Shown here one piece after another: positions 15,628 to 22,349 of a stretch of 38,155 bases of DNA (positions are counted from its first letter, which is position 1; each line of letters begins with the position of its first letter). Location of the stretch: NCBI GenBank assembly GCA_964374035.1, contig CAYJWY010000006.1, positions 1-38,155 on the forward strand, given 5' to 3'. Under the pieces are notes generated by a model that worked only from the letters and a program-made list of their open reading frames with translations, did not search any database and had not been told where the DNA came from. This DNA comes from CALRGL01 sp964374035 (lineage in GTDB: Bacteria > Patescibacteriota > Patescibacteriia > UBA9934 > GWF2-40-263). The position numbers and the translations under genes were made by a program.

Positions 15628-17670
15628 CTATTCCAAATGTACCGAATCGTTCACCGAGCGTATCATGTCACGAATTAAGGGATGCGATTGAAGGCTCTCG
15701 TCCTTTTGCAAAAGCTGAGCGGCGTGGTCGCGCGCTTTTTTCATCAATTCAACATCAGCGGGAGTTGCTAGTTGGAAGTCGGGAAAACCCGACTGCGCGT
15801 CGCCAAAGACGTTGCCGGGGCCACGAAATTGTAAATCTTTCTCAGCAAGCTCGAAGCCATTCGCGGTCGATTCCAACGCTTGCAGTCGCTCAAGCGTCGA
15901 ACCAAACACGGGCCCAGGCAACAGATAACAATACGATTGATAGTCGGATCGTCCAACGCGTCCACGCAACTGGTGAAGCTGGGCAAGACCGAATCGCTCA
16001 GCGCCGAAGATGACCATCACGGACGCGTTTGGAATATCAACGCCAACTTCGACCACGGTCGTTGCCACGAGAACCTGAACCTCGCCCGATCGGAATCGTT
16101 CCATAATCGTCTCCTTCTCGTCGGCCTTGAGCTTGCCGTGAAGAATCTCCATCGTACACGCTTTCAGTGGACCAGCCTTGAGGTCTTTTTTCGTTTGGAC
16201 CACGGAATCGCTTCCTGTTGCGTCCGACGGATCGATGAGCGGACACACAACGAAGACTTGTCGACCGCTCAAAACCTGCTCGAGCACATGCTTCCACATT
16301 CCCTCACGCTGATCCACAGGAACAACCGCAGTCGCGACTTGTTTTCGACCAACGGGAAGTTCGTCGAGAATGGAGAGATCGAGGTCGCCGTACAGCGTGA
16401 GCGCGAGCGATCGGGGAATCGGTGTAGCACTCATCGAAAGCAAGTGCGGCGCCTGCTCCCCTTGTCGTTGAAGGAGCGCATGACGTTGCTTCACCCCGAA
16501 GCGATGTTGCTCGTCGACAATGACAAGCGCGAGGTTTGTGGTCGTAAACGCATCTTGCAGGAGCGTGTGCGTACCAACAATGCACGAAGCTGTTCCCTGC
16601 TCGACCTCGTCTCGCGAAACAGATTCAAGTCCAATGCGCGCGCGAGAACGTGTCAGCAAGCCAATCGTCTGAGACGGAAGAAATTTCTGCAACGCGCGCT
16701 GTTGCTGATCGGCAAGCAGTTCTGTCGGTGCAAGATAGAGCACGCGATGTCCCTCCTCGAGCACACGACTGATCGCCATCGCGGCGACAACCGTCTTACC
16801 AGAACCAACATCTCCTTCAAGCAAACGATTCATGGGAATATCTTTTTCAAGATCCTGCACCACTTCCCAACACGCTTTGCGTTGCGCTTGCGTGAGTTGA
16901 AACGGAAGATGCGAAACGAATCGCTTGAGCGAGTCCTCATTGATCGGAACCGAAAAAGATGAACGCTTCTTGCGATCGCGACGAACTTGTGCAAACAACA
17001 TCTGATGAAGAAAAAGTTCGTTGAACTTGAGCCGTTCGATGGAACGATCGAGCGATACGCGATCGACCGGAACGTGCACGGACGTGATCGCCTCAACGTA
17101 ACTGGGAAATTGCTCCTGCTCGATCACGTCGACAGGAAGCCAGTCGACAAGTTCATTGGCCGCGGGAAGTGCCGACGCAATCGCACTGCGCAGTCGCCCC
17201 ATGGTGAGTGAGCCCGAGAGTCCGTACACCGGAATCAAACGACCTGTAAGCACATGCTCACCCTCGGGTTCCCAAACCGGACTCGCAAGCGTGCGTCCAA
17301 ACTTCGTGTCGATACGACCAGCAAGCGAAATGCGTCGACCGACTCGAAGCGTCTTGGTTAGCCACGGCTGATTGAACCAAACAACGTTAATCTCGCCCGT
17401 CTCATCCGAAACAATCGCCTCAATCAACATCATCTTCTTGTTACGACTCGCCGGGCGCGCTTCGATCGCATCGATCCGTCCCGCGATCGTAACCACATCG
17501 TCCGCCTTAAGATCGCGGATATCTTTTGTCGTCGAGTAATCGTCGTAGCGAAATGGAACATACGACAACAAGTCGCGAATAGAGGCGATGCCAAGCGATC
17601 GTAAATCAATGACGGCTTTGGCTCCGACTCCAGGCAACTCAGCAACAGATGAGTTCAGATGGATGGCCAT
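15628..17670 (-). CDS. recG: ATP-dependent DNA helicase RecG
   Basis: Superfamily 2 helicase that remodels stalled replication forks and Holliday junctions. An N-terminal helix-hairpin-helix-like segment (LPGVGAKAVIDLRSLGI) and the wedge/OB domain (VVTIAGRIDAIEARPA) precede Walker A (LLEGDVGSGKT), motif II DEQH (IVDEQHRFGVKQR), SATPIPRSLALT and the motif V/VI region VEVGVDIPNAS and QLRGRVGRSD. The 680-aa length is normal. I start at ATG 17670 (MAIHLNSS): the longer frame to 17724 would add 18 residues translated from the inverted end of the neighbouring transposon and is unlikely to be native. A tandem 14-bp repeat sits exactly at this start, so the original upstream region has probably been altered by the insertion. 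Confidence 0.94.
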   Translation of the reverse strand: MAIHLNSSVAELPGVGAKAVIDLRSLGIASIRDLLSYVPFRYDDYSTTKDIRDLKADDVVTIAGRIDAIEARPASRNKKMMLIEAIVSDETGEINVVWFNQPWLTKTLRVGRRISLAGRIDTKFGRTLASPVWEPEGEHVLTGRLIPVYGLSGSLTMGRLRSAIASALPAANELVDWLPVDVIEQEQFPSYVEAITSVHVPVDRVSLDRSIERLKFNELFLHQMLFAQVRRDRKKRSSFSVPINEDSLKRFVSHLPFQLTQAQRKACWEVVQDLEKDIPMNRLLEGDVGSGKTVVAAMAISRVLEEGHRVLYLAPTELLADQQQRALQKFLPSQTIGLLTRSRARIGLESVSRDEVEQGTASCIVGTHTLLQDAFTTTNLALVIVDEQHRFGVKQRHALLQRQGEQAPHLLSMSATPIPRSLALTLYGDLDLSILDELPVGRKQVATAVVPVDQREGMWKHVLEQVLSGRQVFVVCPLIDPSDATGSDSVVQTKKDLKAGPLKACTMEILHGKLKADEKETIMERFRSGEVQVLVATTVVEVGVDIPNASVMVIFGAERFGLAQLHQLRGRVGRSDYQSYCYLLPGPVFGSTLERLQALESTANGFELAEKDLQFRGPGNVFGDAQSGFPDFQLATPADVELMKKARDHAAQLLQKDESLQSHPLIRDMIRSVNDSVHLE

Positions 17671-17697
17671 ACGTTCGAAATGGTACGTTCGAAATGG
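17670..17697. repeat. 14-bp tandem repeat at the recG start / transposon edge
   Basis: TACGTTCGAAATGG occurs twice head to tail (17670-17683 and 17684-17697), directly beside the inverted end of the transposase element. It may be a target-side duplication or slippage scar from the insertion. Confidence 0.7.
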
Positions 17698-17724
17698 GGT
17701 CAGGTCGGGATACGGGAATTTCAA

Positions 17725-18573
17725 TCATACCTTTGTTTGATTGCAAATTTTTCCAATCGTAGATCGATCGATTCCAAGCTGATTTGCAATTTCCGTTGTT
17801 AAGTAACCACATCGAAAACGAGCAAAAACAATCGCATTATTTCGCTGTTCAACCGTTTGTACATCTTCAAAAATCTCAAAAAGCGTTGGCCTGCCAACGA
17901 ATCGCTGATGTCTGGGAATCTCTTTCATCTCCTCTGATCCAACGGTTTTCTCCCAAAGATAACTGACAAACTGTGGGCTTCCTAGAATAAAACCATGTTG
18001 AAGTTCGTTGTACGGTGATTCGTTATCGATCCCCTCCTTCACAAATCGACGAAATTGTTTTTGCGCTGCTTGTTTCTCCTTTGAAAAAAAGCTCAACGTA
18101 AAATCTGTTTCGAGCCAAGACGGCTTTGCTCGATGGCCAGAGGTCGCGCGATAGCTACTCCATCGATATTCATGTGCTTGATCCACCATTTTTGCCTTTA
18201 CGGGATTATTCACAATGTATCTGGAAACCTCCAAAAGATAGTGTTCCTTTTCGATCACAAATGCCTTGTATCTCCCTTGCAACACATGACCAACACGTCG
18301 GTTGGTCGCATTAAACGCTTGCGTATAGTTTCCGTTAATATCTCGCATGCCTTTGGAAAGATTCCCGTCGGGTGTTTCAATGAGCAGATGGTAGTGATTG
18401 TCCATGAGACAATAGGCATGACAAATGAGATTGTGCAATTCGATACATGCTTTCAAATTTCGTAGGAAATTGTAGCGGTCATGATCCGTTAAAAATATCG
18501 GTTGCTGGGCATTCCCACGCGAGATCACATGATAAAGCGCCCCAGGATATTCAACTCTTAAAGGTCTAGCCAT
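17725..18573 (-). CDS. REP-associated tyrosine transposase (RAYT, Y1_Tnp family)
   Basis: Single-strand DNA endonuclease/transposase of the HUH Y1 superfamily. The start MARPLRVEYPGALYHVISRG is the classic N-terminus of this group; the longer upstream frame only translates repeat DNA. The HUH motif is MDNHYHLLIET, and the catalytic Tyr is likely in the helix HYLLEVSRYIVNNPVKAKMV. The block YRWSSY follows. The C-terminus (EIANQLGIDRSTIGKICNQ) looks like a helix-turn-helix, seen in longer members. At 282 aa it appears intact. An extended -10 element precedes it, and the inverted end overlaps its upstream region. Members of this family mobilise REP palindromes, which matters because long palindromes fill the adjacent tRNA island. 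Confidence 0.92.
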   Translation of the reverse strand: MARPLRVEYPGALYHVISRGNAQQPIFLTDHDRYNFLRNLKACIELHNLICHAYCLMDNHYHLLIETPDGNLSKGMRDINGNYTQAFNATNRRVGHVLQGRYKAFVIEKEHYLLEVSRYIVNNPVKAKMVDQAHEYRWSSYRATSGHRAKPSWLETDFTLSFFSKEKQAAQKQFRRFVKEGIDNESPYNELQHGFILGSPQFVSYLWEKTVGSEEMKEIPRHQRFVGRPTLFEIFEDVQTVEQRNNAIVFARFRCGYLTTEIANQLGIDRSTIGKICNQTKV

Positions 18574-18578
18574 ATCCC

Positions 18579-18589
18579 ATAGTATAGCA
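18579..18589 (-). promoter_or_regulatory. Extended -10 promoter element of the transposase gene
   Basis: On the minus strand TTTGCTATACT lies a few bases before the MARPLR start codon, giving TGC plus TATACT. No convincing -35 box is seen. The same TGCTATACT string precedes the VirB6-like gene at about 30200. Confidence 0.45.
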
Positions 18590-18643
18590 AAATTCCCGTA
18601 TCCCGACCTGACCCCATTCCGCATTCCGTGCTCCATTCCGTGT

Positions 18644-18779
18644 GACCCCATTGCGTGCAACGAACGAAAAACACTTGAATTTGATTTCTCGCGCCGGGCT
18701 GGAGGGCGGAAAGCTCGCGAGCCGACCGTTCTGGTCGGTGAGTGAGTTTCCAACCGAAGCCCAAGCGAGAAATCAAATT
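18644..18779. repeat. 136-bp direct repeat, copy A (truncated palindrome)
   Basis: This stretch is identical, as far as I can read, to 18805-18940. It contains the left arm and core of the palindrome that follows tRNA-Arg, but its right arm stops at AAATT and runs into a solo copy of the transposon end. It reads as a duplicated, truncated copy, within the ~380-bp gene-free interval between the transposase and tRNA-Arg. Confidence 0.85.
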
Positions 18780-18804
18780 TTGCAAAATTCCCGTATCCCG
18801 ACCT

Positions 18805-18940
18805 GACCCCATTGCGTGCAACGAACGAAAAACACTTGAATTTGATTTCTCGCGCCGGGCTGGAGGGCGGAAAGCTCGCGAGCCGACCGTTCTGGTCGGT
18901 GAGTGAGTTTCCAACCGAAGCCCAAGCGAGAAATCAAATT
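18805..18940. repeat. 136-bp direct repeat, copy B
   Basis: Second copy of the 18644-18779 sequence, here continuing into a complete palindrome. A 26-bp transposon end (18785-18810) leads directly into it, as a related end does ahead of copy A. Confidence 0.85.
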
Positions 18941-18951
18941 CAAGTGTTTTT
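18828..18951. repeat. Long palindrome 2, downstream of tRNA-Arg
   Basis: Outer arms AAAAACACTTGAATTTG and its complement at the other end extend through GATTTCTCGC/GCGAGAAATC. Inside them the module GCCGGGCTGGAGG pairs with CCGAAGCCCAAGC, and the tip is CCGACC/GGTCGG. Read on the minus strand it begins one base after the tRNA-Arg CCA and ends in TTTTT, so it could terminate the tRNA transcript. Its core is shared with palindrome 1. Confidence 0.85.
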
Positions 18952-18952
18952 C

Positions 18953-19029
18953 TGGTGCACCCAGCATGACTCGAACATGCGGCCTACAGCTCCGCAAGCT
19001 GTCGCTCTATCCAACTGAGCTATGGGTGC
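18953..19029 (-). tRNA. tRNA-Arg (anticodon GCG)
   Basis: A complete cloverleaf: acceptor GCACCCA/TGGGTGC, D stem GCTC/GAGC, anticodon stem ACAGC/GCTGT with loop TTGCGGA, variable loop AGGCC, T arm GCATG-TTCGAGT-CATGC, discriminator A73 and an encoded CCA. The anticodon GCG reads CGC and CGU. The arginine identity features A20 and C35 are present. Most bacteria use ACG (edited to ICG) for this codon box, so GCG is unusual. It is flanked on both sides by long palindromes. Confidence 0.93.
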
Positions 19030-19032
19030 AAG

Positions 19033-19119
19033 GTAAAACACTCAAAACGACGCGATCTGCCTGTCACGTCGTTCGCGAACGACGTGACGGCGCATCTCAC
19101 GCCGTTTTGAGTGTTTTAC
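19033..19119. repeat. Long palindrome 3, between tRNA-Arg and the PH-like membrane gene
   Basis: Outer arms GTAAAACACTCAAAACG and CGTTTTGAGTGTTTTAC are perfect complements; the tip is a perfect GTCACGTCGTT/AACGACGTGAC stem. Short flanking modules GCGATCTGCC and GGCGCATCT are shared with palindrome 1. It lies 19 bp after the stop of the minus-strand gene and could act as its terminator. Confidence 0.85.
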
Positions 19120-19138
19120 GTTTGTAAGCATCGAGGAA

Positions 19139-19654
19139 CTAGCCCAACTTATACAATCTTTTCATGAGATCCGTCAAGCTTTCTTCGTTGCGATGAAAAT
19201 TTTCTGTGCAAAATGGAATCAAAGCATCTCGAATAAAATTTGGATCCATGTCTTGCATGGGTACGGCTAACAATGGATGGAGACTTGAGTGAAAATCTAA
19301 ATAGAGAATGGAGACATCGGGTGGTTCAAAGACGATAGAAAAATCACGAATGGATTGATAGTCGTAGTAGAGATCACCAACGATCACACCGGAAGTGGTG
19401 ATCATCACAGTGATGCGGTCTGGTGATTTGAATGTGCTTAAAAGCGTAATGACGCCGACCATCAAAATAATGACTGCGAAAAGAAAATTCGCCGTTGCAA
19501 TCGAATAGACAATAAGCGCAACGCCAACAACGGATGCCACAATATACCAAGTTCGCGAGCGCTCATGCGCCGTGTATTCATCAACCTGCCAATCTAAAAT
19601 CGGCTCGCCAAGCTCGAGAACATCATGTTCATAAGTGAATTCCTGATCTGCCAT
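19139..19654 (-). CDS. Two-helix membrane protein with a PH-like C-terminal domain, unknown
   Basis: A hydrophilic N-terminal segment (ILDWQVDEYTAHERS) precedes two close membrane helices (about 37-56 and 57-75). The remaining ~95 residues are beta-rich (ITVMITTSGVIVGDLYYDYQSIRDFSIV) followed by a C-terminal helix, a pattern like the bacterial PH-type domains of small membrane proteins in Patescibacteria. I chose ATG 19654 (MADQEF) because GGAG lies 5 bp upstream and a TACAAT -10 box lies just before that; a longer frame to 19702 is possible. At 171 aa it is isolated between two palindromes. Function unknown. Confidence 0.72.
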   Translation of the reverse strand: MADQEFTYEHDVLELGEPILDWQVDEYTAHERSRTWYIVASVVGVALIVYSIATANFLFAVIILMVGVITLLSTFKSPDRITVMITTSGVIVGDLYYDYQSIRDFSIVFEPPDVSILYLDFHSSLHPLLAVPMQDMDPNFIRDALIPFCTENFHRNEESLTDLMKRLYKLG

Positions 19655-19726
19655 ACGAACTCCATTGTAACACAACGGACTTGATTTTTGGAGACGCCTC
19701 AAGTACCGTATGGCCTGTTAGCACAT

Positions 19727-19854
19727 GTAATTCTCCCAAAATTGCGCAAGATGCGCCGGGCTGAAGGGAAAAAACGCCGACCGCTAGCTAAATGCTAGCG
19801 CGAGGTGATTTTTTCCCGAAGCCCAAGCAGATCGCGTAATTTTGGGAGAATTAC
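19727..19854. repeat. Long palindrome 1, upstream of tRNA-Ser
   Basis: Outer arms GTAATTCTCCCAAAATT and AATTTTGGGAGAATTAC pair perfectly. Inside, GCGCCGGGCTGAAGGGAAAAAA pairs with TTTTTTCCCGAAGCCCAAGC with tandem GA mismatches, and the tip is CGCTAGC/GCTAGCG. It ends 3 bp before the tRNA-Ser gene, so it occupies the place where a tRNA promoter would be expected. Confidence 0.88.
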
Positions 19855-19857
19855 GAT

Positions 19858-19945
19858 GGAGAGGTGGCCGAGTGGTTTAAGGCAACGGTCTTGAAAACCG
19901 TCATACCGCAAGGTATCGCGAGTTCGAATCTCGCCCTCTCCGCCA
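19858..19945 (+). tRNA. tRNA-Ser (anticodon TGA)
   Basis: Acceptor GGAGAGG/CCTCTCC, discriminator G73 and an encoded CCA. The anticodon stem ACGGT/ACCGT encloses loop CTTGAAA, anticodon TGA. The long variable arm (TACCGCAAGGTA) is typical of serine tRNAs. It reads UCN codons, mainly UCA. Confidence 0.96.
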
Positions 19946-19962
19946 GACCGATATCTATCTAT

Positions 19963-20057
19963 GGAGAGGTACCCAAGAGGCTGAAGGGGCGGGTTTGCTA
20001 AACCTGTAGGCCGGCGTTAAACCCGGCGCGAGGGTTCGAATCCCTCCCTCTCCGCCA
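19963..20057 (+). tRNA. tRNA-Ser (anticodon GCT)
   Basis: Same acceptor as its neighbour, with anticodon loop TTGCTAA (GCT, reading AGC/AGU) and a long variable arm with a GCCGG/CCGGC stem. G73 and CCA are encoded. It follows the first tRNA-Ser after 17 bp, so both probably share a transcript ending at the terminator just downstream. Confidence 0.96.
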
Positions 20058-20088
20058 AAAAATACGCATCGTAAGACGCGTATTTTTT
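20057..20088. terminator. Bidirectional terminator between tRNA-Ser and the desaturase
   Basis: AAAAAATACGC and GCGTATTTTTT form an 11-bp stem with A/T runs on both sides. It sits between the end of the tRNA-Ser pair and the convergent desaturase stop at 20094, so it can serve both strands. Confidence 0.8.
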
Positions 20089-20093
20089 CTTTC

Positions 20094-21074
20094 CTACAAC
20101 TCAATCACTTGAATCGGATTGCGTTGAAAGATTGTGTGGTAATTCTTCAGGGAGTTTTTGAGACAGCTCACGTATCCCTCTTCGATGTAATCGTAATGGT
20201 GTTCCTTCAAAAAAGCTCGGACGGTTGGGCGTATTTTTGCGAGGAGATAATTTGAGGCATTTGGAAACAAGTGATGCTCGACGTGGCACTCGATGAAGGC
20301 GTTGCCACCGATGATGTCGAGCAGGATGTTTTTATGCAAGTTGCGTGTCGTCACGGTTTGATGAGGCAACCACGCTGTAGGCTTTCGATCGAGCTCTGGC
20401 AGACCGATGTGATTGAACACGGCAATATGCATGAAGGTCGGAGCAAAACCTGCGCGCATCAAGATGGTACAAACGACCGCCCAAGGCAGTGGAATAAAAA
20501 ATGCGAAGATGGCAATGTGAAACATCCAGCCAAGTGCTTGCACGAGCAGATACTTTGTGAGATCCATCTTGTTCACCCACAAATATTTCACACTATTTGT
20601 AAACAACCAAACGTTCACAAAAAATGGTGCGATGAAAAAGTAGATGAACGGTTGAATCCACGGATAATAAAAGAGTGATGGCTCTTTACTGGGTACGTTT
20701 GTTTGTGTGTGATGAACAACCACATGTCGGCGATGCCACCACTTATTGCTTTGACCCGCCCAAAAATCTGAAAAAAAATACGCCCACAGACGATTTGCTT
20801 TATCCGACGCGCGGAAACATCCATGTCGCGTTTCGTGTGTTCCGGTGATTGCAACCGCATAAAACGCGAACGAAGCTACCATCACACCAAGAATCTTGAA
20901 AACAAATCCGTTCAACGAAAAAATCGCCATCGCAACAACATAGATCAACAATCGAAGAATAAAATAGATCATCTCATAGCGATAACCCTTTGTCCGCTCC
21001 CCGAGCAAAATTCCCTGACATTTCTTGGAAAGCTCGCGAAAATGCTCTTGCGATAACAGTGTCTGCACTTGCAT
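20094..21074 (-). CDS. Fatty acid desaturase family membrane protein
   Basis: Integral membrane di-iron enzyme that introduces a double bond, or hydroxylates, an acyl chain or carotenoid-like lipid. The three histidine boxes are HETRH, HRRHVVVHH and HVEHH, in correct order, separated by hydrophobic pairs of helices (about 35-80 and 150-220). The start at 21074 (MQVQTLL) avoids overlap with comF; a longer frame to 21128 overlaps comF by 35 bp. At 326 aa the size fits. It is the last gene of the secretion/comF minus-strand run, 20 bp after comF. A lipid-modifying enzyme is notable if the host lacks de novo lipid synthesis, as many Patescibacteria do. Confidence 0.87.
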   Translation of the reverse strand: MQVQTLLSQEHFRELSKKCQGILLGERTKGYRYEMIYFILRLLIYVVAMAIFSLNGFVFKILGVMVASFAFYAVAITGTHETRHGCFRASDKANRLWAYFFSDFWAGQSNKWWHRRHVVVHHTQTNVPSKEPSLFYYPWIQPFIYFFIAPFFVNVWLFTNSVKYLWVNKMDLTKYLLVQALGWMFHIAIFAFFIPLPWAVVCTILMRAGFAPTFMHIAVFNHIGLPELDRKPTAWLPHQTVTTRNLHKNILLDIIGGNAFIECHVEHHLFPNASNYLLAKIRPTVRAFLKEHHYDYIEEGYVSCLKNSLKNYHTIFQRNPIQVIEL

Positions 21075-21093
21075 ACAAATCCATCTTATCAGC

Positions 21094-21798
21094 TTAACGT
21101 CCCTTGGCAATAACAAATCCCCAAACATTTTTCGCTCCGGCTTGCTTCAAACGCTCGGCCGCCGCGTCCATTGTCGCGCCCGAAGTGAAGACGTCGTCGC
21201 AAAGTAAGATGTGATTGGGGACGCCATCTTCGACGAAGTGCGGGTTGAGAGAAAACACCGAATCGAGTTCTCCGAGGCGGCGATCCCGTCCCGTCACCAA
21301 CGCTTGCGACTCCGTGTGAATCGATCGCTCAAGGACAGGTAAAACCGGAAGGCCGTACATCTGTTCGATCCAATGGGCGAGGACGTGCGCTTGATTAAAT
21401 CCACGCGTGCGCTCGCGTTTCACGTGAAGCGGAATCGGCACAACAAAAAAGGGATCCATGGGCGGGTGAAGTCGATCGGCTGAACGAAATAACCACTGTT
21501 GTAAAATCGGCTCCGCGCTTCGATCGCCAACATACTTCCAAGATCTCAGCATCGTGCGAATAACGGGATTCGCGTAGGGGCCAAACGTGATAAGTCCGTC
21601 AAGAAACGTCGAAGATCGACACGGGTGACACGTTGTGGACGAACCTTCTCGATGACAAAATCCACACGCCTGCTCGAGCGGGCGAAACGACCAGATCTGC
21701 TCACACGATGCACACCACAGCGAACCCTCCTTGTTGCACGCCGCGCAAAATCGCGGGAAGAGACGATCTACAACCAGGTTACGGAGGCGATCTTCCAT
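21094..21798 (-). CDS. comF: ComF-family phosphoribosyltransferase-like protein
   Basis: ComF/ComFC proteins support natural transformation, probably in processing or moving single-stranded DNA after uptake. The N-terminus has two zinc-type Cys clusters (Cys18, 21, 29, 32 and Cys45, 48, 57, 60); the middle contains FVVPIPLH-KRERTRGFNQAHVLA, the family signature, and the C-terminus has the PRPP-binding motif LLCDDVFTSGAT. At 234 aa it is complete. The ATG overlaps the upstream gene by 31 bp, indicating cotranscription with the VirB8-like and VirB4 genes. Known comF genes occur both alone and with competence genes, so the context is suggestive only. Confidence 0.94.
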   Translation of the reverse strand: MEDRLRNLVVDRLFPRFCAACNKEGSLWCASCEQIWSFRPLEQACGFCHREGSSTTCHPCRSSTFLDGLITFGPYANPVIRTMLRSWKYVGDRSAEPILQQWLFRSADRLHPPMDPFFVVPIPLHVKRERTRGFNQAHVLAHWIEQMYGLPVLPVLERSIHTESQALVTGRDRRLGELDSVFSLNPHFVEDGVPNHILLCDDVFTSGATMDAAAERLKQAGAKNVWGFVIAKGR

Positions 21799-22346
21799 GT
21801 TCCCTCTTCTTGCACGAGCTCTAAGCGAATTTTTTGATAGCTGATCTTCGTCTTTTCAGGAGACTCGAGCGCCTCTTCGCGCTGTGTCGTGAGTTCAAGC
21901 GTTGCAGTGCCAAGCGTTTCATCGATCGATTGAACATCCACGGTAATCACGCGCGTGGTCACACCGTAGTAATTCGCCGGAGCCGTCGCGGTGTCGATAA
22001 ATGTTTGCGTCTGTGCGCGAAGCTCTATGGACATCAGCGGCAGAACGTCGCGCAAATTTTGAAAATTCGCTTCATTGGAATAACTTCCATAACGTTCGGT
22101 AAACGTTTTGGCGATCGTACTCACACTTGAGGTGGCGATACGTTCGTCCTTTTTTTGCTCCGATATAGGATTCACCTCAGGCTCTTTTGGAATCGTTGGT
22201 TGTTCTTGCGCGGGTGCATCTGCAAGCTCAACAACCACGGGAGGATCTTTGTGAAACAAGGCCCACAACAACCAACCCATCAACAAGACGAGGAGCAAAA
22301 AGAGGAAGAGAAAAATTGCAAAACGTTTACGTCGATCCGCCATCAT
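21768..22346 (-). CDS. VirB8/NTF2-like membrane-anchored protein
   Basis: A basic N-terminus (MMADRRKR) leads to one strong membrane helix (about 9-30), then a Pro/Glu-rich linker (40-65), then a ~110-residue domain with a long helix (SVSTIAKTFTERYGSY), and beta-strands ending LVQEEGTWKIASVTWL. A C-terminal W-K-I-x-S-V-x-W strand after a helical start is the usual pattern of NTF2-like folds, including VirB8 and TcpC. The 192-aa length and its place directly after VirB4 fit a VirB8-type assembly factor, but sequence similarity is too low to be sure. It overlaps comF and lies 3 bp after the VirB4 stop. Confidence 0.65.
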   Translation of the reverse strand: MMADRRKRFAIFLFLFLLLVLLMGWLLWALFHKDPPVVVELADAPAQEQPTIPKEPEVNPISEQKKDERIATSSVSTIAKTFTERYGSYSNEANFQNLRDVLPLMSIELRAQTQTFIDTATAPANYYGVTTRVITVDVQSIDETLGTATLELTTQREEALESPEKTKISYQKIRLELVQEEGTWKIASVTWL

Positions 22347-22349
22347 AGA

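Larger units (their letters stand above)
17696..18615 (-). mobile_element. REP-type (Y1/HUH) transposase element with 26-bp inverted ends
   Basis: The single transposase gene is bounded by perfect 26-bp inverted repeats at 17696-17721 and 18590-18615 (GGGGTCAGGTCGGGATACGG... in one orientation, its reverse complement in the other). A third copy of the same end lies alone at 18785-18810. The element is about 920 bp. Inverted ends are unusual for Y1 transposases, which usually recognise subterminal hairpins, so these may mark recognition sites and not cleavage sites. Confidence 0.75.

Noticed and set aside
15880..16962. 360-aa plus-strand open frame opposite recG
   Set aside because: It lies wholly inside recG on the other strand, has no recognisable motif, and is basic, low-complexity translation typical of shadow frames in GC-rich genes.
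18574..18997. Repeated open frames beginning METHSPTRTV
   Set aside because: They are translations of the duplicated palindrome DNA and appear twice only because the DNA is repeated.
18828..19854. Integron attC sites
   Set aside because: The palindromes lack paired GTTRRRY-type core sites and no tyrosine integrase or gene-cassette array is present.
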